Virus record (IMG/VR): IMGVR_UViG_3300046747_000672
Span: 1 to 64,000 of that record
DNA from: a virus
Reading direction: 5' to 3' (one strand)
DNA length: 64,000 nt
Of the stretch, positions 24,867 to 31,622 are shown piece after piece (within the stretch, counting starts at the first letter, position 1; every line of letters starts with the position of its first letter). The notes beneath the pieces were generated by a model. The model was not told the origin of the DNA and did not search any database. It saw nothing but the letters and a program-made list of their open reading frames with translations. Made by a program: the position numbers and the translations under genes.

Positions 24867-25067
24867 CTATGAATCGGTCGCTGCCGCGACAACCTTTCGG
24901 ATCCAGTCCGAAAGAGCGAGCCCAGACTTCTCGGCCGCCGTCTCGGCCGCGTCCCGCTCCGCCTGCGTCCACCGCAACGTGAGCGCCGCCGCCTTTCGCT
25001 CCTCTGGCGCCTTGGGCGGCCTCCCCATCCTCTTCTTCGGTGTCTTGCTCGCTTTGCGTTGGCTCAC
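24867..25067 (-). CDS. Ribbon-helix-helix-like protein
   Basis: 66 residues. The GTG start overlaps the transposase stop (GTGA). A basic N-terminus (KRMGRPPKAPEERKAAAL) is followed by LRWTQAERDAAETAAEKSGL and ALSDWIRKVV, the strand-helix-helix pattern of RHH regulators. Translation coupled to the transposase suggests control of the element or assistance to the transposase. Confidence 0.65.
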   Translation of the reverse strand: MSQRKASKTPKKRMGRPPKAPEERKAAALTLRWTQAERDAAETAAEKSGLALSDWIRKVVAAATDS

Positions 25068-25906
25068 GATCGCCCCACATTCATGGCCGCGTCGAGCAGG
25101 TCGTCTATCGACCACAGCGTCGCTGTGATACCTGCGGCCATCGCTGGCGTCGTGCGAAGCGTCGTGTGCCGTCGCACGAAGTTATAGAAACCGAAGTGAA
25201 GCGCGGTCGCCGCAACGTGGTTCTCGAACTTCTTCGAGTGCGCGTTGGTGAGGCGTGTGTACCGGCGAACGCCCATGCGCACCGTGAGGTTCTGGCGCTC
25301 GACGTAGGACGTCGAAACGAGCTCGGCGACGGGCTCGCCAAAGATCGGCGTCTTCTCCGTGCCCGTGACCTTGGGCGGCGAGTACCTACCAGGACCGGTG
25401 GCTTCGGCCTCGTACGATTTTACGAGCGTCGCGTAGTCGACGCCTTTATCTGCGAAGGCACCGCGGATCGCCTCGACGTACGTGCGGAGTCCGTCCGTCG
25501 TGACCTGCACGCGGTAGCGAAGACGCGAGGCGAGGTCCGCCACGAACGCATCGGTATGCGCTGCGTCGCGTTTCCCAACGAGGAACGATGGGACGAGCTT
25601 CGTTTCCGCGTCGAGCGCGACGAAGGTCCACGTGTCGCCGATGCGGGAGGAATCATCTTCCGGAAGGACGTGACGTTGCTTCTTGCCGACGAACGCCCAG
25701 AGCTCGTCCAGCTCCAGCCGCTCGCAAGCAAGGTCGCGCATCGTCGCGTTGAGCAGGTCAGCGCAGCCGTTCCCGACACGGACCATGAGGCGAAGGATCG
25801 TGTCCCGATGCACGCTAGTCATCCGCTCGATCGAGCGGGCGGAGTTCCCCTCCACGAGGGCCGAGAGGATCGCGATCTGCTTCTCACGGGGAAGAACGTT
25901 GCTCAT
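25064..25906 (-). CDS. IS1-superfamily DDE transposase
   Basis: 280 residues from the ATG after a short AT-rich leader. An N-terminal HTH (REKQIAILSALVEGNSARSI) is followed by ELDELWAFVGKKQRHV (Asp67), a DTWTFVALDAETKLVPSFLV core, VQVTTDGLRTYVEAI (Asp138), and YVERQNLTVRMGVRRYTRLT (Glu203), with TNAHSKKFENH and a TPAMAAGI end. The Asp-Asp-Glu spacing and TDG and YVERQN blocks are those of IS1/InsB enzymes. It cuts and joins the inverted repeats that bound this element. An upstream in-frame extension is not supported by a ribosome site. Confidence 0.8.
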   Translation of the reverse strand: MSNVLPREKQIAILSALVEGNSARSIERMTSVHRDTILRLMVRVGNGCADLLNATMRDLACERLELDELWAFVGKKQRHVLPEDDSSRIGDTWTFVALDAETKLVPSFLVGKRDAAHTDAFVADLASRLRYRVQVTTDGLRTYVEAIRGAFADKGVDYATLVKSYEAEATGPGRYSPPKVTGTEKTPIFGEPVAELVSTSYVERQNLTVRMGVRRYTRLTNAHSKKFENHVAATALHFGFYNFVRRHTTLRTTPAMAAGITATLWSIDDLLDAAMNVGRS

Positions 25907-25979
25907 GATACTTATTGTATCGCATAAATGCCACGTGGCAAGAACCCCTTTTTGCGACGCAATAAATTGGCCGCCCGGT

Positions 25980-26465
25980 CTATGCCATCGGATGCGATTC
26001 CCAGTGCGCTTGCCGCGAGCGCATGCCGACGCGAAACGGCTTTGGCGACGAAGCAATCTCGTGGAGAGTTTCGGCCGGATAATGCGTGGCCGGTTTCTCG
26101 TTGGCGACCAGTAGGCGCAGCATGCGATCACATGTCACGCCAATCTCGTCGTGATCGTTTTCCCAGCGCGAAAGCGTGGCCGGGTCGATGCCCATGCGCT
26201 GAGCAAGATCTCGCCCACTCAGCCCAATAGACTTCCGCAAGAATTTGATCTCGTCCCCCGTGAATCTAGTGGGCTTCTGAATCAGAGCCATCGCGATAGA
26301 CTTGTGGAGCCCTTCAATGTTTGAGATCGCGACTTCAGTGGCGCCGCACTTTCCACAACGCCGGACGGGGACATCGCAGAGGGTCACGTAAGGGAGACCG
26401 CACTCCGCGTATTTGTAGTTCTCCGTCGTTTCCGTAAGCCTATTGCCACACTCGGTGCATTTCAT
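25980..26465 (-). CDS. MqsA-like antitoxin (zinc finger plus HTH)
   Basis: 161 residues from the ATG overlapping the toxin stop. N-terminal zinc site Cys3-x2-Cys6 and Cys37-x2-Cys40 (MKCTECGNRL; VRRCGKCGAT), then a HTH_3-type domain about residues 66-106 (FTGDEIKFLRKSIGLSGRDL; AQRMGIDPATLSRWEND). This zinc-finger-plus-Xre plan is the MqsA/YgiT type. It should bind and neutralise the neighbouring toxin and repress the pair. The C-terminal 45 residues are extra. 73 nt separates it from the downstream transposase. Confidence 0.72.
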   Translation of the reverse strand: MKCTECGNRLTETTENYKYAECGLPYVTLCDVPVRRCGKCGATEVAISNIEGLHKSIAMALIQKPTRFTGDEIKFLRKSIGLSGRDLAQRMGIDPATLSRWENDHDEIGVTCDRMLRLLVANEKPATHYPAETLHEIASSPKPFRVGMRSRQAHWESHPMA

Positions 26466-26797
26466 CGATGCTTCCTCCATGCCGTGGCGATGTACAGTTC
26501 TGTTCGGCTTCGAAAGCCAACGATCACGCACATCCTTGGAGTTTCTATGTGGTGCCTCCAGCACCCATTCTCCCATTCGGCCTCACTGACAACGCCAGCG
26601 CGCAAAATGTTCGTCACGTCCACCATGGATAGATTGTCCTTCTCCATCTCCCTCAATGCGTGCCCCTTCGGGGGCACGACGAATCCTCCAGAAAGGATGG
26701 CAGTGATGACCTCCTTCGCCTCCCTTGCCTTAAGCGGTTCGAGCAGTTCTACGTCATCTCCGTCTTGATCTTTAGTCAACGCTTGTCCTCCGGTCAA
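26462..26797 (-). CDS. DUF4258-type toxin
   Basis: 111 residues, toxin-first order, overlapping the antitoxin by four bases. VVPPKGHALREMEKDNLSMV then WENGCWRHHIETPRMCVIVG and a TELYIATAWRK end fit DUF4258, a RelE/MqsR-like small RNase group partnered with zinc-finger antitoxins. The catalytic residue cannot be fixed from sequence; His and Arg in the middle block are candidates. It probably stabilises the element by addiction. Confidence 0.68.
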   Translation of the reverse strand: MTGGQALTKDQDGDDVELLEPLKAREAKEVITAILSGGFVVPPKGHALREMEKDNLSMVDVTNILRAGVVSEAEWENGCWRHHIETPRMCVIVGFRSRTELYIATAWRKHR

Positions 26798-26841
26798 GGC
26801 CTAGACCAACGGGTTCGTTTTCGGCAAATTGTCGAATCTAC

Positions 26842-26857
26842 TTGACCGTCAGGTCAA
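26842..26857. promoter_or_regulatory. Palindromic operator candidate upstream of the toxin-antitoxin operon
   Basis: TTGACC GTCA GGTCAA, a perfect 6+6 inverted repeat 45 bp upstream of the toxin start. A second, imperfect palindrome with the same GGTC...GACC arms (GGTCAAGGCCTAGACC) lies at 26,792-26,807 across the start codon. MqsA proteins bind palindromes, so these are plausible autoregulation sites. Confidence 0.5.
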
Positions 26858-26904
26858 CTGCCTAGCTCGACTTCGCTGGGCATAAATACGCCGCAGCGCA
26901 TCGC

Positions 26905-27225
26905 TCACCGACTCCCGCAGAACGGGCACGGCTGCGGCCCGGGCCACCTGCCGGCTAGGATCTGTTCGACGGGCGCCCAAGCGATCCTCGCCACGCAGAG
27001 CGCCATGCCAGGGCTCACCCGATGCTTCGCTTCGGTCGAGTGTCGCAGCGTGCGCAGTCCGACCCCCATCAGTTCGGCCACCCGCTTGCGCCCGTAGCGA
27101 GCTCGCAGCTTGCGGATCGCGGCCTTCACGTTCACCTGCTCGGCTGCCGTGAGTTGCCACGACCGCTTCGGTGGCGCGCCAGGCGCACGCCGCGACCAAG
27201 CCTGCTTCTCCCGAAGGATCGTCAT
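26905..27225 (-). CDS. HTH regulator-like protein with C-terminal CPFC
   Basis: 106 residues. SWQLTAAEQVNVKAAIRKLR and ARYGRKRVAELMGVGLRTLR read as a helix-turn-helix about residues 25-62. The end GPQPCPFCGSR is a half zinc knuckle. Last of three genes on this strand at the right end of the transposon; 18 nt after the previous stop. Likely a transcription regulator of the element. Confidence 0.6.
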   Translation of the reverse strand: MTILREKQAWSRRAPGAPPKRSWQLTAAEQVNVKAAIRKLRARYGRKRVAELMGVGLRTLRHSTEAKHRVSPGMALCVARIAWAPVEQILAGRWPGPQPCPFCGSR

Positions 27226-27243
27226 GCGTCCGCGCGCCTCGCG

Positions 27244-27441
27244 TCAACGCGCGGAATGGCAAAAGCGCACGACGGCGCGCACTCGGCTGTCCTCCGCCTG
27301 CACGCGAAGCGCTTCCAGCACGATGTAGAGCGCCGCCGCGTGGCAGTTGCCAGCGGACGCATGCAGGCGGCTCGCGTCGCAGAGCTCGGCGAGCATCCTG
27401 TAGAGCTCGATGCCGATGGCCGGTGGCCTCGGTCGCTTCAC
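27244..27441 (-). CDS. Transposon cargo microprotein, unknown
   Basis: 65 residues from a GTG sharing GTGA with the stop of the upstream gene. IELYRMLAELCDASRLHASA then AAALYIVLEALRVQAEDSRV indicates a helical bundle. Function unknown; coupling argues it is real. Confidence 0.6.
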   Translation of the reverse strand: MKRPRPPAIGIELYRMLAELCDASRLHASAGNCHAAALYIVLEALRVQAEDSRVRAVVRFCHSAR

Positions 27442-27656
27442 GAACGCCCCCTCCTGCCCAGCCTCGCCGCGGTGGCCAGCCAAACGGCGTCGACCGCCTC
27501 TGCGTGCGCCTTCCAGGCAGCTTCGATGGCGACCATCAGCAGACGGAACGCATGGCGCTCGGCGGCCTTCAGTGCCGCGAGTTCGGCCATGGCTTCGTCT
27601 GCGACGTCGCGCCGGTTGCGCCCCTTCGGGCGGACTCGTACCTTCCCGTCGTTCAT
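27438..27656 (-). CDS. Transposon cargo protein, unknown
   Basis: 72 residues, GGAGG 9 nt before ATG. Basic N-terminus (KVRVRPKGRNRRDVADEA) and a long amphipathic helix (ELAALKAAERHAFRLLMVAI). Could bind nucleic acid. It opens the three-gene operon at the right end. Confidence 0.62.
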   Translation of the reverse strand: MNDGKVRVRPKGRNRRDVADEAMAELAALKAAERHAFRLLMVAIEAAWKAHAEAVDAVWLATAARLGRRGRS

Positions 27657-27682
27657 CGGACTTACCTCCGGTGGACTGGGCT

Positions 27683-27703
27683 CCGAGCGTCTCTAGCGCT
27701 CGG
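27683..27703 (-). promoter_or_regulatory. Hairpin in the leader of the right-end operon
   Basis: CCGAGCG and CGCTCGG around a 7-nt loop, 27 nt upstream of the first start codon. It may be an operator or attenuator. The DNA between it and the transposon end (27,704-27,771) holds no gene. Confidence 0.35.
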
Positions 27704-27771
27704 GGCCCGCTTGGTTTCTGCCGGAGGGGTAGCAGTCGGAGCGGAGCGACGGGTGGGGAAAGGTGGCGGAC

Positions 27772-27791
27772 GGGCAAATTAGGACAGCACC
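27772..27791 (-). repeat. Right terminal inverted repeat of the transposon
   Basis: Reverse complement of the left end, 20 of 20 identical. With the flanking duplications it defines the element. Confidence 0.88.
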
Positions 27792-27799
27792 CGATTTTT
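27792..27799 (+). repeat. Right target-site duplication (8 bp)
   Basis: CGATTTTT directly after the right inverted repeat, matching 22,652-22,659. Confidence 0.8.
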
Positions 27800-27861
27800 A
27801 GCTTTCTTCGGCGCGGAACGCAAGTCACCCAGGAAGTTCGTTCCGAATCGCAAGGATAGCA

Positions 27862-28086
27862 TTAGCCGCCCTTCCTCGGCAGCGTCGCGAAGTACAGCCG
27901 CAAAGCGCTCTCGACCACCGCGGACTGCGTAACGCCGAGCTCCGTACGGAGGACCGCGAGGATCGCCTTGCCCGCTTTGGAGAGGGAGAGCTCGACGCGG
28001 TACTGACCTCGCGCCGCCCGCTCCTCGTGCGAGATGGTGGGGCCGCTCGGGCCGGACCTGGACTTGCGCGCCTTCTGTGAGGTCAT
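27862..28086 (-). CDS. Ribbon-helix-helix-like protein, last gene of the early operon
   Basis: 74 residues. QYRVELSLSKAGKAILAVLR then TELGVTQSAVVESALRLYF follows the strand-helix-helix layout of RHH/CopG-type DNA-binding proteins. The start overlaps the next gene upstream by ATGA. It is the last leftward gene before the terminator that the transposon split. Confidence 0.65.
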   Translation of the reverse strand: MTSQKARKSRSGPSGPTISHEERAARGQYRVELSLSKAGKAILAVLRTELGVTQSAVVESALRLYFATLPRKGG

Positions 28087-28319
28087 CGGACGCTGTAGGG
28101 CGGATAGCCGGCGGCAACGGCGTCGTCGTTGGCCAGCTTCACCGCCGCGTCCCCTCCGCCGCATCTGCCGCAGAGCGGACCGCCAGTGAATATCGGGCCT
28201 GACGTCCTGCATACGCCGAGCGTCGCGCCTCCGGCTCCGCAGTTGATGCATTGGCGAGGAACTGTGCTGTCGGGGTCGATGTTGTCCGCCTCGTACGTGC
28301 CGACGCGAGAGAGGTTCAC
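28083..28319 (-). CDS. Four-Cys zinc ribbon microprotein
   Basis: 78 residues from a GTG start (GTGA overlap). Zinc ligands Cys24-x2-Cys27 and Cys50-x2-Cys53 (PRQCINCGAGG; GGPLCGRCGGG). Unknown function. Confidence 0.65.
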   Translation of the reverse strand: MNLSRVGTYEADNIDPDSTVPRQCINCGAGGATLGVCRTSGPIFTGGPLCGRCGGGDAAVKLANDDAVAAGYPPYSVR

Positions 28320-28540
28320 GCGTCCTCTGGGATCCGAAGTGCTCGGATCTCGGCGGATGCGACCCAGTAGATCCAGCATTCTCCGCTATCGTCGCGCGTA
28401 TCGCTGACCGTGTAGCCAGCGGCTTCCAGGTCTCGGCGCGCCGTAGCCAGGCACTCCGCGTCGATTCGGGCGACCTTGCCACCGTCCGTGTCCGGGTCCG
28501 CGCCAACGTCCGACATCCCCCAGCTGCGCTTGATTTCCAT
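28316..28540 (-). CDS. Small unknown protein
   Basis: 74 residues, AGGAGAG ribosome site before ATG. IDAECLATARRDLEAAGYTV and CWIYWVASAEIRALRIPED suggest a helix followed by a beta sheet. No match recognised. Confidence 0.65.
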   Translation of the reverse strand: MEIKRSWGMSDVGADPDTDGGKVARIDAECLATARRDLEAAGYTVSDTRDDSGECWIYWVASAEIRALRIPEDA

Positions 28541-28544
28541 TTGC

Positions 28545-28835
28545 CTATCTCTCCTCGGAAGCGGTGTCCGCCGCCGCATAATGCGCTGGTTCGTGTGCCG
28601 GGCCGCGCCACGCGTGAGCTCGTAGCAGCGCATCTGAGAGGCCACGGTATTCCTCCGGCGCCCGGCCACCGCCCCGCCAGCGGGAGGCCTCCCACCAGAC
28701 GCGACATTCCCGGCTCCAATCTGGGATGACGCGGCGAAACTCATCGTCCCCTCGTTCGGCGAGGACCAGCGCCGCATTGTAGCTCCTGCCGCCTAGCCTA
28801 CGCGACAGTCCAGCGATGAATTCTTTGCTTGTCAC
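28545..28835 (-). CDS. Small Arg/Trp-rich protein
   Basis: 96 residues from a GTG (GTGA overlap). FIAGLSRRLGGRSYNAALVL and RVIPDWSRECRVWWEASRW are the most structured parts. No family recognised. Confidence 0.65.
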   Translation of the reverse strand: MTSKEFIAGLSRRLGGRSYNAALVLAERGDDEFRRVIPDWSRECRVWWEASRWRGGGRAPEEYRGLSDALLRAHAWRGPAHEPAHYAAADTASEER

Positions 28836-29098
28836 GACGCACCTCCGACGAGGCGGATCGTGAACCCGAGCTTGCGCAGTCGCGCGACTACGAGCTGCCG
28901 CGGACCGTCGATGACTCGACGCTCTCCGTCCTCCGCAGGATACGACACGCGCAATTGCGGCTCGTCTCCAATCTCGACCACGTGGCCCGCGCGGCGCAGG
29001 TCGAAGCCCACGTCGAGCGGGTGCAAGCGATATCGGATCGACGTGACGTCGGTCGCATTTTCGAAGGCGCCGTCCGTCATCTCGGCCCGCGCGCTCAC
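28832..29098 (-). CDS. Small beta-rich unknown protein
   Basis: 88 residues (RYRLHPLDVGFDLRRAGHVV; PQLRVSYPAEDGERRVIDGP). ATG shares ATGA with the upstream gene. No recognised domain. Confidence 0.65.
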   Translation of the reverse strand: MSARAEMTDGAFENATDVTSIRYRLHPLDVGFDLRRAGHVVEIGDEPQLRVSYPAEDGERRVIDGPRQLVVARLRKLGFTIRLVGGAS

Positions 29099-29331
29099 GA
29101 CGCGCCTCCGTCATCAATTCGAACGCAGTCCTCGGCGTGCCGCACGTGGACGCGCCACGGGCGATCTCCGCCGCCCCAATACTCAGTGACATTCGCGATT
29201 TCGCCGCGCACTAGCACAGAACCGTCTGCCACCGCCGCGATGTCGCGGCGAACGGACTCGTCCCCCTCGATCGTGACGATCTCATTGTGCGCGTCGCTGC
29301 AATTGATCGCTGTCGTGATATTACAGTTCAT
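29095..29331 (-). CDS. Small unknown protein
   Basis: 78 residues after a GGAG site. NEIVTIEGDESVRRDIAAVA followed by GSVLVRGEIANVTEYWGGG reads as a small beta domain. The 68 nt upstream contain a GC-rich dyad but no gene. Confidence 0.62.
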   Translation of the reverse strand: MNCNITTAINCSDAHNEIVTIEGDESVRRDIAAVADGSVLVRGEIANVTEYWGGGDRPWRVHVRHAEDCVRIDDGGAS

Positions 29332-29399
29332 GGTGACCAGCTCCTTGTTGGTTGCCCACGGGGCGGGCCGTTCTCGCGGCGCCGCCCCAACTACATAAA

Positions 29400-29816
29400 T
29401 CAGAACCCCGCCTCGGCTAACGGCATCACGCGCACGACGCGCGTCGGCAGCACGAGCACGGCGCCGTCCGCCGCGTCCCAGTCCGCCTCGTCGCTCTCCT
29501 CGCCCTCGAGTTCGAGCACCGCGCACCCGTCGACCGAAGCGCCGCGCGAGGCGAAGTAGGACTGGAGCGCCGCGAGAGAGCGGCAGCAGGACACCCCGCG
29601 TCGCACGTCCTCGACCGTCCCCTGGCGCCCGCAACGAGCGCACGGGGAGAGGACGAAATCGTCGTCGATCATCTGGCCGACGTCGCCCTGCCCACGGCAG
29701 TCGGGGCACCTCTTGCTCGACTCGCCAACCCATACACGCGACGACCAGCGGTCCTCGGACAACACCGACTCGGGAGTCTCGCCGGCAGGGTGCACTCGGT
29801 AGAACGTCGACCTCAT
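29400..29816 (-). CDS. DnaJ-type zinc-finger protein
   Basis: 138 residues. FYRVHPAGETPESVLSEDRW then CPDCRGQGD and CARCGRQG, the CxxCxGxG repeats of DnaJ-like zinc fingers, and an acidic helical C-terminus. A Met 16 codons upstream also has a weak ribosome site, so the start is not fixed. Confidence 0.68.
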   Translation of the reverse strand: MRSTFYRVHPAGETPESVLSEDRWSSRVWVGESSKRCPDCRGQGDVGQMIDDDFVLSPCARCGRQGTVEDVRRGVSCCRSLAALQSYFASRGASVDGCAVLELEGEESDEADWDAADGAVLVLPTRVVRVMPLAEAGF

Positions 29817-29901
29817 GAACCCAATATGCGCGCGGCCCGGACCGCGCGCAACAGGAATCGACATGGCCTCGGTCGATTTTAACTTACGCCGAGAAACAGC
29901 C

Positions 29902-30003
29902 TCAAAACCGCTCGCCGTACGACAGCCAAAGCCAGGCCCCGATCATCCCGATGCCAAAGATCAGGAGCACGACCCGGAGGTCCCCTGGATGGGGCGAGAT
30001 CAT
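29902..30003 (-). CDS. 33-residue single-helix membrane microprotein
   Basis: LRVVLLIFGIGMIGAWLWLS forms one membrane helix; ATGA overlap with the upstream gene. Function unknown. Confidence 0.55.
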   Translation of the reverse strand: MISPHPGDLRVVLLIFGIGMIGAWLWLSYGERF

Positions 30004-30179
30004 CTCTTGGTCTCGTCGCGCTTGTAGTCGTACGTCTCGACCTGCTTGGTGATCATCCTCCCCGATGTCTCCCGCTCGTCCAGGTACGTCGCCAAGCGCC
30101 GCATGAGCCTGTCCCAGATCGACGGGCGCTTCGGTCCGCCGATCATCGCGGCGGCTGTGCTGCGTTCGATGCTTTCCAT
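30000..30179 (-). CDS. Small basic protein
   Basis: 59 residues from the ATG with GGAGGG upstream. RPSIWDRLMRRLATYLDERE and KQVETYDYKRDETKR. Helical and charged; unknown. Confidence 0.62.
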   Translation of the reverse strand: MESIERSTAAAMIGGPKRPSIWDRLMRRLATYLDERETSGRMITKQVETYDYKRDETKR

Positions 30180-30227
30180 GGTCACCCTCCGTGTCCCTTC
30201 TATCATCGCTACTTGACGATGAGAACC

Positions 30228-30350
30228 CTACCGCTGCGCGGCGTCCGCGCCCACGGTCCACTCTGGCAAGCCCGTCCGCCTCAATCGCTGCGTCCTCTTC
30301 GTCGCGCTCATCCCGCCAGCGGCGGCGGAGCGGAGAGCGGCGCCGTTCAT
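30228..30350 (-). CDS. Possible 40-residue microprotein
   Basis: The ATG overlaps the upstream stop as ATGA and the frame ends at 30,228 (TKRTQRLRRTGLPEWTVGAD). The evidence is the overlap only; basic and low in complexity. Confidence 0.4.
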   Translation of the reverse strand: MNGAALRSAAAGGMSATKRTQRLRRTGLPEWTVGADAAQR

Positions 30351-30583
30351 TCTTCGCTCCACTCCGCCTCGATCGTGAGGGTCTCGGGCGCACGCACGGC
30401 CTCCGTGTGGCGCCGTCGAATCCTCCACCTACTGCCGATCGCCAAGCGAATGAAATCGTCCTCATCAGCTGCCTCTACGGTGATCGGATGCAGGCGATTG
30501 CCGAGCGTGATGGCGCTTTGCGGGTCCTCATCGTCGACCCGTCGTTCTCCGAACGACCGCACCGAAAACCATACCCGGATCAC
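30347..30583 (-). CDS. Small beta-rich unknown protein
   Basis: 78 residues, GTG in a GTGA overlap. VIRVWFSVRSFGERRVDDED and HPITVEAADEDDFIRLAIGS. No family recognised. Confidence 0.62.
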   Translation of the reverse strand: MIRVWFSVRSFGERRVDDEDPQSAITLGNRLHPITVEAADEDDFIRLAIGSRWRIRRRHTEAVRAPETLTIEAEWSEE

Positions 30584-30828
30584 GACCGCGCCCCAGTCGT
30601 CGCCGGCATGATGATCTCGAGCTCGCTCACGTCGATGGCGTCTTCCACGCGGCGGATTTGCTCGCGCTCGTAGTAGCCCCAGCCGACGGCCTCGCACTCA
30701 ACGAGCTGGTGCACCGTCCAACCACGGTGGGGCCGGGCGAGCGCAAGCGCGGCCTCAGCGCTCGCCCTCCAATGCTTCTGGTAACCGGCCTCGTCGAGCA
30801 CGACGAAGTCGTCCAGCCGCCGCTGCAT
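30580..30828 (-). CDS. Small alpha/beta unknown protein
   Basis: 82 residues, TGATG overlap at the start. YQKHWRASAEAALALARPHR and WTVHQLVECEAVGWGYYERE. No recognised domain. Confidence 0.65.
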   Translation of the reverse strand: MQRRLDDFVVLDEAGYQKHWRASAEAALALARPHRGWTVHQLVECEAVGWGYYEREQIRRVEDAIDVSELEIIMPATTGARS

Positions 30829-31277
30829 CACGACGCCACCGCCTTTCCGTCGCGGCGCGTAGCCGGGGCGCGCTCGTCCTCGTCGGCGAGCAGAGTCGGG
30901 TCGATGCACGCCTGCCCGACGAAGACCCGCAGCGTTTCGGATTCAAAGCGCGCCGCGATGGGCACGGGATAGCCGAGGTCGCGCAGAAGCGACGCTGCGC
31001 GCTCCGCGTCCACGAAGTCGAGCATCTGCGGCGGCACGTAGGAGACCGAGCCGCGCGCGCCGACCACGACCGCCTCGGTGCCGCTCATGGTCATGTGCGC
31101 GAGCAACGCGCTGCCTGCCGTCCGCTCTTCCTCTCGCAGACCGGCAATCTTCGCCTGGAGGTCGAGCAGGCGCACCGCGAGTTGCTCGGGCGACAGCGTC
31201 GGCGCTGGAGCGGGGATCGTCTGACGCCCGTCGTCGTTGTGAACCTCGAAAAAACCGGATACCGTACGTTTGTTCAT
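30828..31277 (-). CDS. Coiled-coil protein of unknown role
   Basis: 149 residues after an excellent GGAGGGG site. Residues about 30-65 (SPEQLAVRLLDLQAKIAGLR) are a coiled coil, followed by a beta domain (VVVGARGSVSYVPPQMLDFV). Resembles small proteins beside phage single-strand-annealing genes only in size; no firm assignment. Confidence 0.68.
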   Translation of the reverse strand: MNKRTVSGFFEVHNDDGRQTIPAPAPTLSPEQLAVRLLDLQAKIAGLREEERTAGSALLAHMTMSGTEAVVVGARGSVSYVPPQMLDFVDAERAASLLRDLGYPVPIAARFESETLRVFVGQACIDPTLLADEDERAPATRRDGKAVAS

Positions 31278-31339
31278 GGGAGTACCCCTCCTTTGGGCCA
31301 CGCCCTCCGGCTGTTAGAAGCAGCGCGGAGGGCACCTGT

Positions 31340-31618
31340 TTATTTGCTGTGCGAGTCAATCCAGGATGCGACGGTCGCGCCAGCGGCAAGGCAAAAGAAA
31401 ACAAGGCTGAACGCGTCCCGTGAGACAACGGTGAACCAGAGCGCGACGGCGGCGACCAGCAGAAAGACGACCGGCTGACGAGACCAACGCGGCGCGCCCC
31501 AGATAAGGACGGCGATGCCGATGACGCACGCGGCGACCACGGGCACAGCGATGTTGTCGGGGATGCCGCCTTCGGTCGCTTCGGGGAGCGAGTTCATAGT
31601 TTCGTGAAGTGGGCGCAT
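31340..31618 (-). CDS. Three-helix membrane protein
   Basis: 92 residues with membrane segments in IAVPVVAACVIGIAVLIWGA, VVFLLVAAVALWFTVVS and FSLVFFCLAAGATVASW. The start follows the neighbour's stop by four bases; a Met seven codons later is an alternative. Likely inner membrane; role unknown. Confidence 0.62.
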   Translation of the reverse strand: MRPLHETMNSLPEATEGGIPDNIAVPVVAACVIGIAVLIWGAPRWSRQPVVFLLVAAVALWFTVVSRDAFSLVFFCLAAGATVASWIDSHSK

Positions 31619-31622
31619 CGGG

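Larger units (their letters stand above)
22660..27791. mobile_element. 5,132-bp IS1-superfamily transposon with cargo genes
   Basis: Ends are perfect 20-bp inverted repeats (GGTGCTGTCCTAATTTGCCC at the left, its reverse complement at the right). It is flanked by the 8-bp direct repeat CGATTTTT at 22,652-22,659 and 27,792-27,799, the duplication size expected for IS1-family transposition. Inside are an IS1-like DDE transposase (25,064-25,906), two tandem tRNA-like genes, a toxin-antitoxin pair, RHH and HTH proteins and several unknown genes. IS1 elements are normally about 0.8-1.2 kb, so this is a much-enlarged cargo-bearing member. The GGTG start of the ends also resembles IS1 ends. Confidence 0.85.

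Noticed and set aside
24867-25115. Longer version of the RHH gene starting at 25,115
   Set aside because: It would overlap the transposase by 50 bp; the GTG at 25,067 in a GTGA overlap is better.
25064-26131. 355-residue version of the transposase
   Set aside because: The first 75 residues have no similarity to IS1 transposases and overlap the antitoxin gene; the ATG at 25,906 starts at the family's HTH.
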